From the NCBI GenBank assembly GCA_027924645.1, contig BSBN01001225.1, positions 12,418,001 to 12,482,000 on the forward strand: DNA of 64,000 bases, given 5' to 3'. Positions 23,721 through 34,802 of this stretch are shown piece by piece; positions within the stretch are counted from its first letter, which is position 1, and each line of letters starts with the position of its first letter. Source of the DNA: Cunninghamia lanceolata (taxonomy: Eukaryota > Streptophyta > Pinopsida > Cupressales > Cupressaceae). Below the pieces are notes generated by a model, which made no database searches, was not told where the DNA came from, and saw nothing but the letters and a program-made list of their open reading frames with translations. The position numbers and the translations under genes were made by a program.

Positions 23721-23857
23721 TAGCAAAAGGAAACCCGCAGTACAGCAAAATGAAACCCTTGTAAACCCTTGCGGCCATTCTCGGAAACATTATAGACATA
23801 GAAACTGAAACTTGCGGCGCGCTATTGAAAACAAAATGTAGAGTTTAATACTCTATA

Positions 23858-24997
23858 GTCCGCATGAAGAACTGAAGAAGATATGGCCACTTAAGTAAAA
23901 CCAGTTCCGGCAGGTGTTCAGAGGTGACAGAGTGACACAAATAGGTCCGATGAGATCCAGAAATGCAATATCCTATTCTATAGATTTGGTGGAGTGTTTA
24001 GTAAGCCAATGTGGATTGAAAACTCAATTGGTTTGTGGTCCGGAGGTCCACAAGCATCTATTCCAATATGACAATGATGACAGACTGTGTTCTTGAGGTT
24101 ATGGATGAAGGAGAGAATGAAATCAGTAGGCATAAGTAGTGTGGTTGTTCTTGGTGATTCAGGCAAGCTTGTGGAGGTCTTTGGATTATGTCCAATTTGT
24201 GTTGGTGGTCTGCAATGAAGATTGAGATTGTAATTGAAGAATTACTTCCGGATGATGGTGTTCTTCCTAAGTCTAGCCGACCAGATGAGTTACACATCCT
24301 ACGAATAATCTTGAAGATGTTATGTGAAGAATGGTGTGTTCCTGAAGAAAGAAAGATTGAAGACTCAGATTTGTGTGGCCAACAGTGTGTTGATCCGCAT
24401 GAAGTCTTTTTGTAATAAGTCATATTGTATTTGTGTGTTCACTCTGTAATGTTAGCCGACTTGGATGATTATCCCTAAGTCGATGTCTTATATAAATAAG
24501 GAATTGTAAAGTCATTTTCTTATGTGTGGTGTCGTGATGGGAGTGTGGTAGAGCGAAGGAAAGAAAAAGGCAGAGCAGAAGTATTGAGCTTAAATGGAAC
24601 TGACTCAAGCATGGTGAGGATGCTATTCTTCAGTTCAAGTATGTAATACTTATTATTCTATAGACAGTGTGTCTCCTGTAGGCAGTGGGCCTCTTGTGAC
24701 CAGTGTGCTCGGGTAGTGAGCCTTAATTGGCATGTGCCATTTTCTTTCTATTCTTCTAACAGAGAATACAATCTTGGGTTAGTCACCCCGTGGCTTTTCC
24801 CTTAACTGGGTTTTCCACGTCAAAATCTTGGTGTCTTATGTGTTAATGTGTTTTTGCTCTTGAATTGTTGCATCACATTTCCATGATTGATTTATTATTA
24901 TGCTGCTGAATCAAGAAGAGAATTTAAGTGATTAATTGAAAGTAAGTTTTGGACAACTGATTCACCCCCCTCTAAGTTGTCTGTCCTTAATCCAACA
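23858..24997 (+). repeat. 5' LTR of element B, second part
   Basis: It resumes with gtccgcatgaaga, matching the 3' LTR from about 31345. It contains a TATA box (24489-24498), short 'gtgggcctcttgtg' repeats near 24680, the ttttccacgtcaaaatcttgg box near 24812 and the ending ccttaatccaaca directly before the PBS. Confidence 0.9.
24489..24498 (+). promoter_or_regulatory. TATA box of element B 5' LTR
   Basis: The sequence tatataaata, in the context gatgtcttatataaataagg, is unchanged in the 3' LTR at 31971-31980. Confidence 0.6.
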
Positions 24998-24999
24998 AT

Positions 25000-25011
25000 T
25001 GGTATCAGAGC
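25000..25011 (+). other. Primer binding site of element B (initiator tRNA-Met type)
   Basis: The sequence tggtatcagagc follows the LTR end after two bases. It is the standard copia primer site complementary to the 3' end of plant initiator tRNA-Met. Confidence 0.95.
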
Positions 25012-25053
25012 TAAGTTCCTCTAAAAGAGCTTAACCACTTGAGGAGATCCAGG

Positions 25054-25914
25054 ATGTCGTCCTACAAGAAGGATAGTCTGAGGTTTGATGGAACCAATTT
25101 CACCCTTTGGAAAAGTCGCATGGAATGTCACTTGTAATGTATGGGAATGCAATATTAGATCATGGCTTCAAAGAAGTATACTCCTCCACAGAATGGTCCG
25201 AGAACCATAGATGAAATCAGAGATGTTGATAATAATCTGTGGACTAAAGAAGCTCTTCTAAGTGCCTTGTCTGATTCAGAGCTAACAAATGTTGTTGACC
25301 TACAAAATGCTTTTGAAATTTGGGAAAAAATGGAACTTCTGCATGAAGGAGACAAGTATGTTAAATGTGCCAAGCTACAGAGTCTGAAAGGAAAATTCAA
25401 AAATCTGAAGATGAGAGAAGATGAAAATATCACTACATTTATGCCAAGAGTAAATGAGCTTGTTTGTGGCATTAGATGTGCTGGTGGAGTCTTGGATGAA
25501 GATGAGATTGTTGGCAAAGTTCTCAGATCCCTTCCTGATTCTTACAAGTACAAGGTTGCTGCTATTGAAGAATTCAGATCTATTTCAGGTATCACAAGAG
25601 ATCAATTGGTTGGTAAATTAGCTACATTTGAATTGACTAAGTTTGGAGATGCCCCCCGAAGACTGAATCTGCATTCAAAGCTAGTGCCTCTGTTAAAGGA
25701 AAACAAAAGTTTGATCCGGGAGAGAACTCCTCAAAGAAACTATCATGGTATGAGAAAGCAAGAAAAGACCTCGAAGAAGATGAAGCAAAAGCTACTCAAC
25801 TTGAAGCCCTTATTGCAAAAAGACTGCCAAGAGGATCCGGTAAGTATGAAGGGAAATTACCTTTTAAATGTTTCAACTGCAATAAGATTGGTCATTTTGC
25901 CTCAAGGTGTCTAG
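25054..25914 (+). pseudogene. Element B gag, copia type
   Basis: ATG at 25054 gives MSSYKKDSLRFDGTNFTLWK, the standard start of copia Gag (UBN2/DUF4219-like). Two stops follow (25135 and near 25156), then the same frame stays open: NLWTKEALLSALSDSEL, NAFEIWEKMELLHEGDK, LKMREDENITTFMPRVNEL, VGKVLRSLPDSYKYKVAAIEE. A frameshift near 25790-25840 puts the zinc knuckle in another frame. Length and order are normal for the family. Confidence 0.9.
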
Positions 25915-26425
25915 AAAGATTTTCAAGGCTAAATCCTAAAAGATCAAGGTTCCAAAAGAAATGTTACTATGTTCAAGAAGATGATGATGATGAAGGAGTA
26001 ATAGATGATGAATCAGAAACAGGAAACAAATCCGGAAGTGACTAGGTGTTTATTGCCATCAAGGAAGAAGATCCAATGCCCTCTGAATCTACTAATCATA
26101 AAATTGTAGAAAGAGCTCTGGTTGCCCAAGTTGAAGAAAAGGATGATTGGGTCATTGACAGTGGATGCTCTCACCATATAATAGGTGACAAAAATAAGTT
26201 AATTCTACTGGAAGAATCAGAGGTAGAGGAACTATTTCTTTTGATGGAAAGAACAAAACCAATAATGTACTATATGTTGAAGGCCTGAAGCACAATCTTC
26301 TCAGTGTTGGACAGCTGGTGGACAAAGGTTATGATCTCTGATTCAAGAATGAAAAATGCAAGATCTTTGAAAGTTTCAAAATAGAGATTGCATCTGGTAC
26401 TCAAACAAAAGGTAATATCTTTCAC
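25840..26425 (+). pseudogene. Element B nucleocapsid knuckle and protease
   Basis: CFNCNKIGHFASRC at 25869-25910 is a complete CCHC RNA-binding knuckle. An acidic linker follows, with a stop near 26043. The aspartic protease motif WVIDSGCSHHIIGD (near 26148-26190) has an intact DSG. The tail is degenerate: a deletion or frameshift after SEVEELFLL, then LKHNLLSVGQLVDKGYDL in another frame to about 26340. Confidence 0.85.
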
Positions 26426-27548
26426 TTGGTTGGTACTGGTAAAAGTTTCTTATTTGTTCAAATTGATCAGAGCTGGTTGTGGCATAGGAGAATGTGTCAT
26501 GTGAATTTTGATAATATCATCAAGATAAGCAACACTCAGGCTGTAAGAGATCTTCCAAGATTGGTAAAACCTACCAATAGGTTGTGCAAAGAATGTCAGT
26601 TGGGTAAACAAAGCAGAATCTCATTCAAAAGCAAGGAACAATCTTCTACCAAATTATTAGATTTAGTTCATACTAATCTATGTGGTCTGGCAGAATCAGG
26701 ACTGTGCAAGGTGATAGGTACTTCATGTTATTAATTGATGACCATTCCTGGATGATGTGGGTTACTTTTCTGAAATAAAAATCAAAAGCTCTTGAGAAAT
26801 TCAAAATAATCAAGGATATGGTAGAGAATGAAACCGGATTAAAATTAAAATGTTTGAGGTTGGATAGAGGTGGAGAATTCACATCCAGTGAGTTCACAGA
26901 ATTCTGTGAGAAACATGGAATAAAGAGACAGTTGTCTACTCCTAGGACTCCACAGTAGAATGGAGTAGTAGAGAGAAAGAACTGAACCATCCAGGAAGCA
27001 TCTAAAACCATGATGATGGAAGCAAATGTCCCTCAGATCTATTGGAGAGAATTTGTAAGCACTGCAGTCTATACTCTCAATCAAGTACAAATCAAAAGAA
27101 ATGCCGGTAAGACTCCCTATGAACTGTGGTTTGGCATCACTCCCACTGTGAGGTACTTCAGAGTCTTTGGTAGCAAATGTTATATTAAAAGAGATGAAGA
27201 CCTAGGAAAATTTGATGCTAGAAGTTATGAAGGAATATTCTTGGGTTATTCTACTCAAAGCAAAGCATACCGGTGTTATAACAAGAGATTAAGAAAGATT
27301 GTTGAAAGGACAAATGTGAAGGTTGATGAAGGTGTTGAAAAACCCTCAAGGTTTTATGAATATGATGAAGATGATCAAAATGATGTTTTTGTTCAAGAAG
27401 TCTAAGCTCCCTCTGAAATTTAGATTCAGACTGATCTGGTAAATCAGGAAGAAGAGATAAGTTTGAATGAACCTGTTCAAGAATTAGAAGTGCAAGAAAC
27501 TCCCAAAGTTCCTAGGTATGTAAAACTGAATCACTCTGAAGACCAGAT
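26426..27548 (+). pseudogene. Element B integrase
   Basis: The HHCC zinc module is WLWHRRMCHVNFDNI with LCKECQLGKQSR. The core is broken by a frameshift and stops between 26730 and 27010, but GGEFTS-like DNA near 26870 and an NGVVERKN-type motif near 26957 (with stop codons beside it) are readable. The C-terminal part is open (27010-27405): YWREFVSTAVYTLNQVQ, KTPYELWFG, FRVFGSKCYIKRDEDLGKFD, FLGYSTQSKAYRCYN. It ends at the insertion of D. Confidence 0.85.
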
Positions 27549-29206
27549 TGATACGGAGACCTAAGGGTTTCAAAAACCTATCTTGACACAACACTTCAAG
27601 ACCTATGCCATCCCCGGGTTTCCCTACCAATTCAAGTGCTCATAGACATTTTCTACCCCAAAATGTCTAAAACAACCTAAGCAATCTATTACAGAGGTGA
27701 AAGACCTATTTGTGTGTTATTTCCCATACAAACTCTGCTTTCTTGGTGTGAGGTACTCTTCCTTATCCTCATTACTTCCAAGATTCTCAATATCCAAGGC
27801 TTATAGCCTTCTTGAGCCCATTATCAACCCTCCTCTCTAGGTCTACGGTTTTGATTGCTTGGTGTTCAATTCTCCCTTCTCTATTTTTCACCCCTATCTT
27901 CTCAGACTGCAACTTGCATACCTAGTCAGGCTATAACAGAGCTCACCTAGGACAAGTTCTCATTGTCTCCCATTGACAATCCAACCACTAACACAAACAG
28001 AAACAAAAGAAACAAGATCTCTGCTTGATGGCCCTCCATGACTGTACAAGGAAAATGCAGGGGCATCAAGACAGAGACATCTTGTACAAACAGAAACAAA
28101 AGAACAGAAATTAAATTGTCTACTCTACTTCAAACTGGATTATACAATTATTCTACAGACAATATACAAATGGATTCAAACTGTTAATGTTTCTATTATC
28201 AGAAGTTTCTCTATTACATTCAATGTATGTTCTTCAGTCTTCCACGTTCTTTCACCTTCTCTCTAACCGATCTACAAAGCCAAAAATAGTTCTTATACCA
28301 TTCGCCATTTCTCTGTTATCGGACAGTTAGGGTTTTCTATCTGTTCGGTTAGATTTTCCATACTTTTGTTTTCATCATCGGCAAAACAGACTTTTTCATT
28401 TCATCGATCATATTCTTCCCCTGTCACCATACTTTTTTGTCGATACATTCATTTGTATCATACAATATCGAAATGTGCATTCACTTTGTCATTGGCAAGA
28501 TATCTCTGTTTTCTCACCGAAATAATCCTTTCCTTTCTTATCGGCCTGACTGATCTTATCAGCCACTTCTTAGTTTCTTTCACCAACATGCCATCTCTCT
28601 CCGATGGATAGAATCCATCACTCAAACTTTGTATCATCGGAGTAACTTTTCCTCTGTTCGCTGATAATACAACTTACTCTGATGAGCATTGAACTATCAG
28701 CGTGACTTTACTCTTCGGCCAAACTCCAACCTTCTCCTCTGATCATGCCTCTCACACCGATAAGCTTTCTATCGGCATGACCCAATCGTTCGCTGTGACT
28801 CTTAAAGGCTTTCCCAATGACTATTGTCTCTCTGATAAACTCGCCATCGGGGAACACTTGCGGTTGTCACCTTGATGAGCCTTGGCCCTATCCCGTCGGC
28901 CAGACTCCTTCCCATCGGTGACAGCTTGAACTTCTCCACCGATGTCATATCTCACACCGATGTGCCTATCATTAACTAGCCGTTGGTAAGACTTCTTACA
29001 TCAGCCTAACATTTTCTCCATCTCTTGATATGCATCTCACGCCGATATGCATTATCTGCGGTTTGCGGTCAACCCGATACACTATAACCAAAAGAAAAGC
29101 AAAGAAAACTTTATGACCAACATAGTTTATGACCACTAAGGTCATCACACCAAAATGCGTTATATACATATGGGCTCACTCCAAGCCCCTTGGTGCTCTT
29201 GCACCA
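27549..29206. repeat. Solo LTR (D) inserted in element B pol
   Basis: A 1,658-bp insert begins tgatacggagacc and ends cttgcacca (TG...CA), flanked by perfect 5-bp repeats cagat (27544-27548 and 29207-29211). Removing the insert plus one copy restores the B reading frame across EDQIIGDKRKG. No internal coding is seen, so it is best read as a solo LTR left by recombination. Its family is not otherwise present in the window. The second half is rich in CCGAT/ATCGG words (see findings). Orientation is not determined. Confidence 0.8.
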
Positions 29207-29211
29207 CAGAT

Positions 29212-30376
29212 CATAGGTGATAAAAGAAAAGGTGTTCAAACAAGAAGAAGGATTGCTCAAGATTTAGAAGAGTATTGTCTGATTTCAAAGGTTGAACCTG
29301 AGACAGTGAATGAAGCTTGCAATGATGAAAACTAGACTAAAGCAATGGAAGAAGAGTTGATGCAAATTGAGAAAAATTACACTTGGGATCTTGTTCCCAG
29401 ACCTAAAAACAAGAATGTGATTGGAACCAAATGGGTCTTCCGGAATAAACTAAATGAAGATGGTGAAGTAGTCATAAACAAAGCTAGATTGGTCTGCAAA
29501 GGTTACTCTCAAGTAGAAGGAGTTGATTTTGAAGAGACTTTTGCTCCGGTGGCAAGAATTGAAGCAGTCAGATTATTTCTTGCTTTTGCTGCCTTCAAGG
29601 ATTTCAAAGTATATCAGATGGACGTCAAGTCTACCTTCCTGAATGGTGACTTGGAATAAGAAGTTTACATTGAGCAATCGGATGGATTTCAATTATCTGA
29701 TCATGGTGATATGGTCTGTAAGTTGAAGAAAGCACTGTATGGACTCAAGCAAGCTCCAAGAGCCTGGTATAAAAGATTGGATAAGTATCTTTTGAAGATT
29801 GGTTTCAACAAAGGTACTGCTGACAGTAATTTGTATTTCAAAATTGATCATGAAAATATCTTGATTGTTGAAGTATTTGTTGATGACATCATTTTTGGGG
29901 GAAGAGATAGTATGTGCAAAACCTTTGCAAATCAAATGAAAAGTGAATTTGAGATGTCCATGTTTGGGGAAATGAATTTCTTCTTGGGTCTACAAATCAC
30001 TCAAACAAAGAAAGGAATCTTCATTTCTCAGACCAAATATGTGAAAGAATTGTTGAAGAAATTTGGGATGGAAGACTCAAAACCAATGAATACTCCCATG
30101 GCAACCGGATGCAAATTGAGCAAAGATGATGACTCTCCTAAGGCTAATCAAAAAAAGTACAGGTCAATGATTGGAGGATTATTGTATCTCACTCAAACTA
30201 GACCTGACATTATGAATGTTGTTGGTCTTGTTGCTAGATTCCAAGTTGATCCTAGAGAATCTCATATCATGGCAATCAAGAGGATTTTTAGATATCTAAA
30301 AGGAACAGTTGAGTGTGGTTTGTGGTACCCTAGAGATCATGATTTCTCTCTTCATGCATATACAGATGCAGACTAG
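29212..30376 (+). pseudogene. Element B reverse transcriptase, copia type
   Basis: Motifs in order: [70 protein letters not shown], a stop, LKKALYGLKQAPRAWYKRLD, the catalytic VFVDDIIFGG (FVDD in place of YVDD, still with both Asp), MNFFLGLQITQTKKGIF, MIGGLLYLTQTRPDIM. One stop at 29657-29659 lies just after NGDLE. Otherwise it is open for nearly 390 codons. Confidence 0.9.
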
Positions 30377-30829
30377 GCAGGAGATGTGGATGACTGGAAG
30401 AGCACCAGTGGTGGAGCATTCTTTTTAGGGAAGAGATTAGTTTCTTGGCTAAGCAAGAAACAAGAGGCAATATCTCTGTCCACTGCAGAAGCAAAATATA
30501 TTGCAACAGCAGGTAGTTGCACTCAAGTATTGTGGATGAAGCAAATGCTAAGGGACATCAGAGTGGAGTATAAGGAACCTATCACAATCTTCTATGATAA
30601 TTCAAGTGTAATAAATATATCAAAGAATCTGGTGTTGCATTCAAAGACTAAACACATATCCATCAAGTTTCACTTTGTGAGAGAGCAAGTGAACAAAGAT
30701 GAAGTCAAATTGGAGTTTGTGCCTTCCAAGGATCAGATTGCAAATATTTTTACTAAACCTCTACCTAAGGACTCTTTTGAGTATCCCAGGGAGAAGTTAG
30801 GGGTTATTACCCCTCCGGCTCTGAATTAA
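30377..30829 (+). pseudogene. Element B RNase H
   Basis: YTDAD followed by a TAG (where DWAG is expected, so TGG to TAG), then DDWKSTSGGAFFLGKRLVSW, SLSTAEAKYIATAGSCTQ, FYDNSSVINISKN, HSKTKHISIKFHFVREQV and a normal copia C-terminus (QIANIFTKPLPKDSFEYPREKLGV). It ends with TAA after PPALN. Confidence 0.9.
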
Positions 30830-31072
30830 GAAGGACTATTGTGCATCAGTCTAGTGGATCTCATAGCCATATCTTGTGGTCCGGATTGATGTTTGGGAAG
30901 CTATTACTCAGGGGGAGCAGTTTGTATGATTATGAATTGATGCAAGTATGTTCCCTTTGCCATTGATGTCAAAAGGGGAGAGAAGACATGTGAAAAACAA
31001 GTGGTTGCTAATCAAAGGGGGAGCAGGAAAGAAAGAGAAGACATGTGAATGGTTTTTATTAATAGGGGGAGT
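30830..31072 (+). other. 3' untranslated part and polypurine tracts of element B
   Basis: Noncoding, with repeated purine blocks: cattgatgtcaaaaggggag near 30960-30980, aaagggggagcagg near 31015, and aatagggggagt at 31061-31072 directly before the 3' LTR. The last is the likely plus-strand primer. The repeated motif is shared with E and G. Confidence 0.75.
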
Positions 31073-32480
31073 TGTGACAGTGTGGATAAGTTCCTGTCTT
31101 GGTGGTTAAAATAGTTTTTCACATCATATGTTGCCATCAATGTCTACATACTCCTGTTGCATTGATGATAAGGATTGGATGAGCTATGTGCTGAGGATAT
31201 TGAGAAAATTAGTCCTAAATCAGGAACAGAGAAGAACAGTGAAGGCAGTAAGGTAAAGATCCTAGCTAAGATGAAGATCAGAGGAAGCACTTCAAAGGGT
31301 TTGTAGATATGTATCTTAAGATGATCTAGTAAATATTTTAGAGGTCCGCATGAAGACCTGAAGAAGTTATGGCCACTTAAGTAAAACCAGTTTTGACAGG
31401 TGTTCAGAGGTGACAGAGTGACACAGATAGGTCTGGTGAGATCCAGAAATACAATATCCTATTCTGTGGATTTGGTGGAGTGTTTAGGAAGCCAATGTAG
31501 ATTGACAACTCAATTGGTTCATGGTCTGGAGGTCTGCAAGCATCTATTCCAATATGATAGTGATGACAGACTGTGTTCTTGAGGTTCTGGATGAAGGAGA
31601 GAATGATTTCAGTAGGCATAAGTAGTGTGGTTGTTCTTGGTGATTCAGGCAAGCTTGTGCAGGTCTTTGGATTGTGTCCAGTTCATGTTGGTGGTCTGCA
31701 ATGAAGATTCAGCTCGTAATTGAAGAATTACTTCCAGATGATGGTGTTCTTCCTAAGTCTGGCCGACCGGATGAGTTACACATCCTACGGATAATCTTGA
31801 AGATGTTATGTGAAGAATGGTGTGTTCCTGAAGAAAGATTGAAGACTTGGATCTGTGTGGCCGACAGTGTGTTGATCGGTGTGAAGTCTTTTTGTAATAA
31901 GTCATATTGTATTTGTGTGTTCACTCTGTAATGTTAGCCGACTTGGATGATTATCCCTAAGTCGATGTCTTATATAAATAAGGAATTGTAAAGTCATTTT
32001 CTTATGTGTGGTGTCATGATGGGAGTGTGGTAGAGAGGAGGAAAGAAAAAGGCAGAGCAGAAGTATTGAGCTTAAATGGAACTGACTCAAGCATGGTGAG
32101 GATGCTATTCTTCAGTTCAAGTATGTAATACTTATTAGTCTATAGACAGTGTGTCTCTTGTAGGCAGTGGGCCTCTTGTGAGCAGTGTGCTCGGGCAGTG
32201 AGCCCTAATTGGCATGTGCCATTTTCTTTCTATTCTTCTAACAGAGAATACAATCTTGGGTTAGTCACCCCATGGTTTTTCCCTTAACTGGGTTTTCCAC
32301 GTCAAAATCTTGGTGTCTTATGTGTTAATGTGTTTCTACTCTTGAATTGTTGCATTACATTTCCATGATTGATTTATTATTATGTTGCTGAATCAAGAAG
32401 AGAATTTAAGTGATTAATTGAAAGTAAGTTTTGGACAACTGATTCACCCCCCTTCTCAGTTGTCTGTCCTTAATCCAATA
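31073..32480 (+). repeat. 3' LTR of element B
   Basis: It begins tgtgacagtg and ends ccttaatccaata (terminal CA changed to TA). It is followed by the TSD gaggt. It is uninterrupted and serves as reference for the split 5' LTR. TATA box at 31971-31980. Confidence 0.9.
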
Positions 32481-32485
32481 GAGGT

Positions 32486-32558
32486 CCCTTGGACTTGGAA
32501 TTGGGTGCATTTTAGGGCAATTTGCATTCATTTAGGATCCCACTTTCATAGGTAGACA
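32486..32558 (+). repeat. 5' LTR of element A, second part
   Basis: This is the last 73 bp of the LTR, from cccttggacttgg to ggtagaca. It matches 50685-50757 closely. With the first part it gives 1,098 bp, against 1,096 bp for the right LTR. Confidence 0.9.
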
Positions 32559-32582
32559 TTTTTGGCATGCCGGGTGGGACCC
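32559..32582 (+). other. PBS-like site of element A
   Basis: tttttggcatgccgggtggg lies immediately after the LTR end. The near-identical site in C suggests a shared primer. The tRNA is not identified. Confidence 0.5.
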
Positions 32583-33311
32583 CACCACCTTTTAGCTAAC
32601 AAATTTGCATTATTTGTATGCTTTTTCTTTTGATAGGTCGAATCAACGCCAAAATTCTGTAGAGTAGTGCCTAGCCAGCACATCAGCGTCCAGCCCGACA
32701 GATCAACACCCATCTTGTGAAGGTAAAAAATTGTTATTTTTGATGTTTTTGGTCAAATATTTGGGCTATACATGTTCTATGTGGTCTTAAATCATCTTTT
32801 ACTAACTTTTGGGACACTTTAGCTCTCTATTTTGAAGGAAAAATACATTTTACAAAAGGGGGGTGCTGCCTGACTCAGATCAACGCCTGCCATAGTAGTT
32901 CAGCGCCCAACCTTGCACATCAGCGCCTGTCCACAACTAGCATAAAACTAAAATTTGGTGTGTTTCCTTTGTTAACTTTGGTTTTTAGTAGTGGTTTTTA
33001 GGCTTCTGACTATCATATTGTGCAGGTCTAACTCTCTGTTTTGCAGAAAAGTGCATTTCACAAGGGGAAACTCTACCAAAACCACATCAGCACCTATCAC
33101 AATTGATCAGCGCTCAGTCCCATGGATCATCACTCAATCCCATGGATAATATCAGTGCCTATTTTTCTATTTTAGTGCTTAGTCTTTTGAATTAGCGCTT
33201 AGCCTAAAAATTAGGTTTTTTGGACTAATATTTGTCTTGCAACCACATTCAACCATCCAAGACCTAAAAAAATCCAACTACTAACATTTCTTGCAGGGTT
33301 TTAATAGCATA

Positions 33312-33405
33312 GAAATACTTATTTTTGGTGCACTAAAATGAACCTTGTGTGTTAGCATAGCAAACATTTACTTTTGGTGCGCTAAAATGAACCTTGTTTA
33401 CAAAC
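33312..33405 (+). repeat. Short tandem duplication in A's leader
   Basis: ttttggtgcactaaaatgaa and ttttggtgcgctaaaatgaa recur with a period of about 58 bp, each followed by ccttgt. Confidence 0.6.
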
Positions 33406-34436
33406 AAACTTAGGAATCTTTCATTTGGGCTCTAAAAAGAACGTAGATCTTGTTTGGCATGCCTTGTGCACTTGCACATTTATGTTAGTAGAACCCAAGG
33501 GATAGAATCAAAGTATTCTCTCCCCTCGCCTTCAAAAGGATCTTGGGTGAAGAGAAATGGTTCTATTCTCTTCTTTTTCATTTTCTTAAAGAAGGGCCTT
33601 GTGAGGCCTATTTATTTCACTCCCTTATTTTGTTCATTTCATATTTACAGTTGATGACATTTAGACATTTGGGGACTGTTGATCTCGATATGCAGATTCT
33701 CTTGACTATATTCCTTTATTTTGGCTAGCTATGTTTAGTGTGTTCTAATTTGACTATGTCCTAATTTTGGATTCACTGATGATGATTAGACATGTGATAT
33801 GCACTTTGATGATATTAGAGATGTTAGTTGTGAAATCATTATATGGATTTGCTATGCGATTTTGATCCTGAGATAGTATAAAGAAATGCAATTTTAAATC
33901 TTAATTATGATGTGATTTTTCTAATGTTTAAATGAATTATGAGATGGCGTGAGTGTATGCACTTCCTTTCTTTGGCTATGATATATATATGTTGGATTAA
34001 TCTGTTTGTTCAAGTGCGCAAGTGATTTTCTAAGCCACAGAAAATCGAAGATCAATCTCACACCTAATGTGTTCCCGTGTTAGACTGATCCATTCCCAAG
34101 AGGGACAAGGATCATGTGTGATTGTATGATGTTTTCGTAAATGTCTGCATTTTATTATTTGGCCTAGATTTCACCCTTTTATATTATTTAAATGATGTGT
34201 TGTAAAATATGTGTTTTAATTTACACCACTTGGTGTCTTTTAATTTTTGTGGCCATTTTATGTGAATTTTTGCCTCCTTAAGTGTTTACTATGGGCTAAA
34301 ATTAACCCTACGTGGTACCCCTAGGGTCTAGGGCCCATTTGAGCATGCCAAACCCTAGGGTTACCTCTATCTATTCACCTTAATCTTAGGTTAAAAAAAG
34401 TGGCGAAAATTCAAATTGGATAAGTGTGGGAAATGA

Positions 34437-34802
34437 TTCATGCCTTGAAAGAAGATCCATCTCCCTTTCCAAGGCATGAAATTCCACCACCTTGAAGACT
34501 TGGGGAGTCTTCAAGACCCCCAAGTGTGTGGAACCTTCCTCCAATGCTCTCACACGTGTGTGAGAGCATCTTGGAGTGAAGGGGCTCCCTTTGGAGAATA
34601 AGGTGATGACATGTGTCATCCCTTATCCTCTTGGAGCCCATGTGGAGAGATGCCACCTCTCCACCTTTGCTCTCACACATGTGGAGAGGGTGAGGTTTGA
34701 ATGGATGGGAGGGTGACACATGTCACCCTCACATTCCTTTTCCCTTGCAAGTGGGATGGGAAGAGGAAGGAGAAGGTGACATGTGTCACCTTCTCATTCC
34801 TC
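34437..34802. repeat. Cluster of adjacent short inverted repeats
   Basis: At least six near-perfect hairpins lie head to tail: 34437-34480 (10-bp arms ttcatgcctt), 34491-34515 (10-bp arms, loop tgggg), 34534-34582 (ctccaatgctctcacac arm with a 2-base bulge), 34598-34626 (gatgaca/tgtcatc centre), 34709-34730 (10-bp arms gagggtgaca) and 34763-34802 (19-bp arms with one mismatch, centre ggtgaca/tgtcacc). A weaker one (gtggagag/ctctccac) lies near 34642-34665. Three of them share the centre TGACA-(CA or TG)-TGTCA. Confidence 0.8.

Larger units (their letters stand above)
10106..23857 (-). mobile_element. Element C: Ty3/gypsy retrotransposon with an extra 3' ORF
   Basis: The element is 13.75 kb, coded on the minus strand, with TSD gtccg at 10101-10105 and 23858-23862. 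The LTRs are 10106-11731 (3') and 22152-23857 (5'). From the 5' LTR the order is PBS-like site, gag, degenerate zinc knuckle, protease, an extra RNase H, RT, RNase H, integrase, a spacer, then a sense ORF of about 1,230 codons, then the 3' LTR. Gag to integrase is essentially one reading frame of about 1,950 codons with frameshifts near 19,320 and 18,190 and a handful of stops. It is the least decayed gag-pol in the window. It lies in the 5' LTR of B. Confidence 0.9.
22152..23857 (-). repeat. 5' LTR of element C
   Basis: It runs tgttgatgtg to actctata on the + strand (terminal CA mutated to TA). It is 80 bp longer than the other LTR, because it has about 23000-23090, which includes one more G-box-like unit (gacacatggcagcatccac). 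A TATA box is at 22731-22739 on the minus strand (CTATAAATA). The motif array at about 22883-23720 is upstream of it in transcription order. Confidence 0.9.
9862..32480 (+). mobile_element. Element B: Ty1/copia retrotransposon with two insertions
   Basis: The TSD gaggt is at 9857-9861 and 32481-32485. The 5' LTR is split by element C (9862-10105 and 23858-24997); the 3' LTR is 31073-32480. Next to the 5' LTR is tggtatcagagc (25000-25011), complementary to the 3' end of plant initiator tRNA-Met. The gene order gag, protease, integrase, RT, RNase H is that of copia elements. A solo LTR (D) sits between integrase and RT. All genes carry stops, so the element is dead as it stands. Its leader and polypurine region resemble E and G closely. 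Confidence 0.9.

Noticed and set aside
27549..29206. DNA transposon with 8-9 bp TSD
   Set aside because: Exact 5-bp cagat repeats plus TG...CA ends explain the insert better, and no terminal inverted repeats were found.
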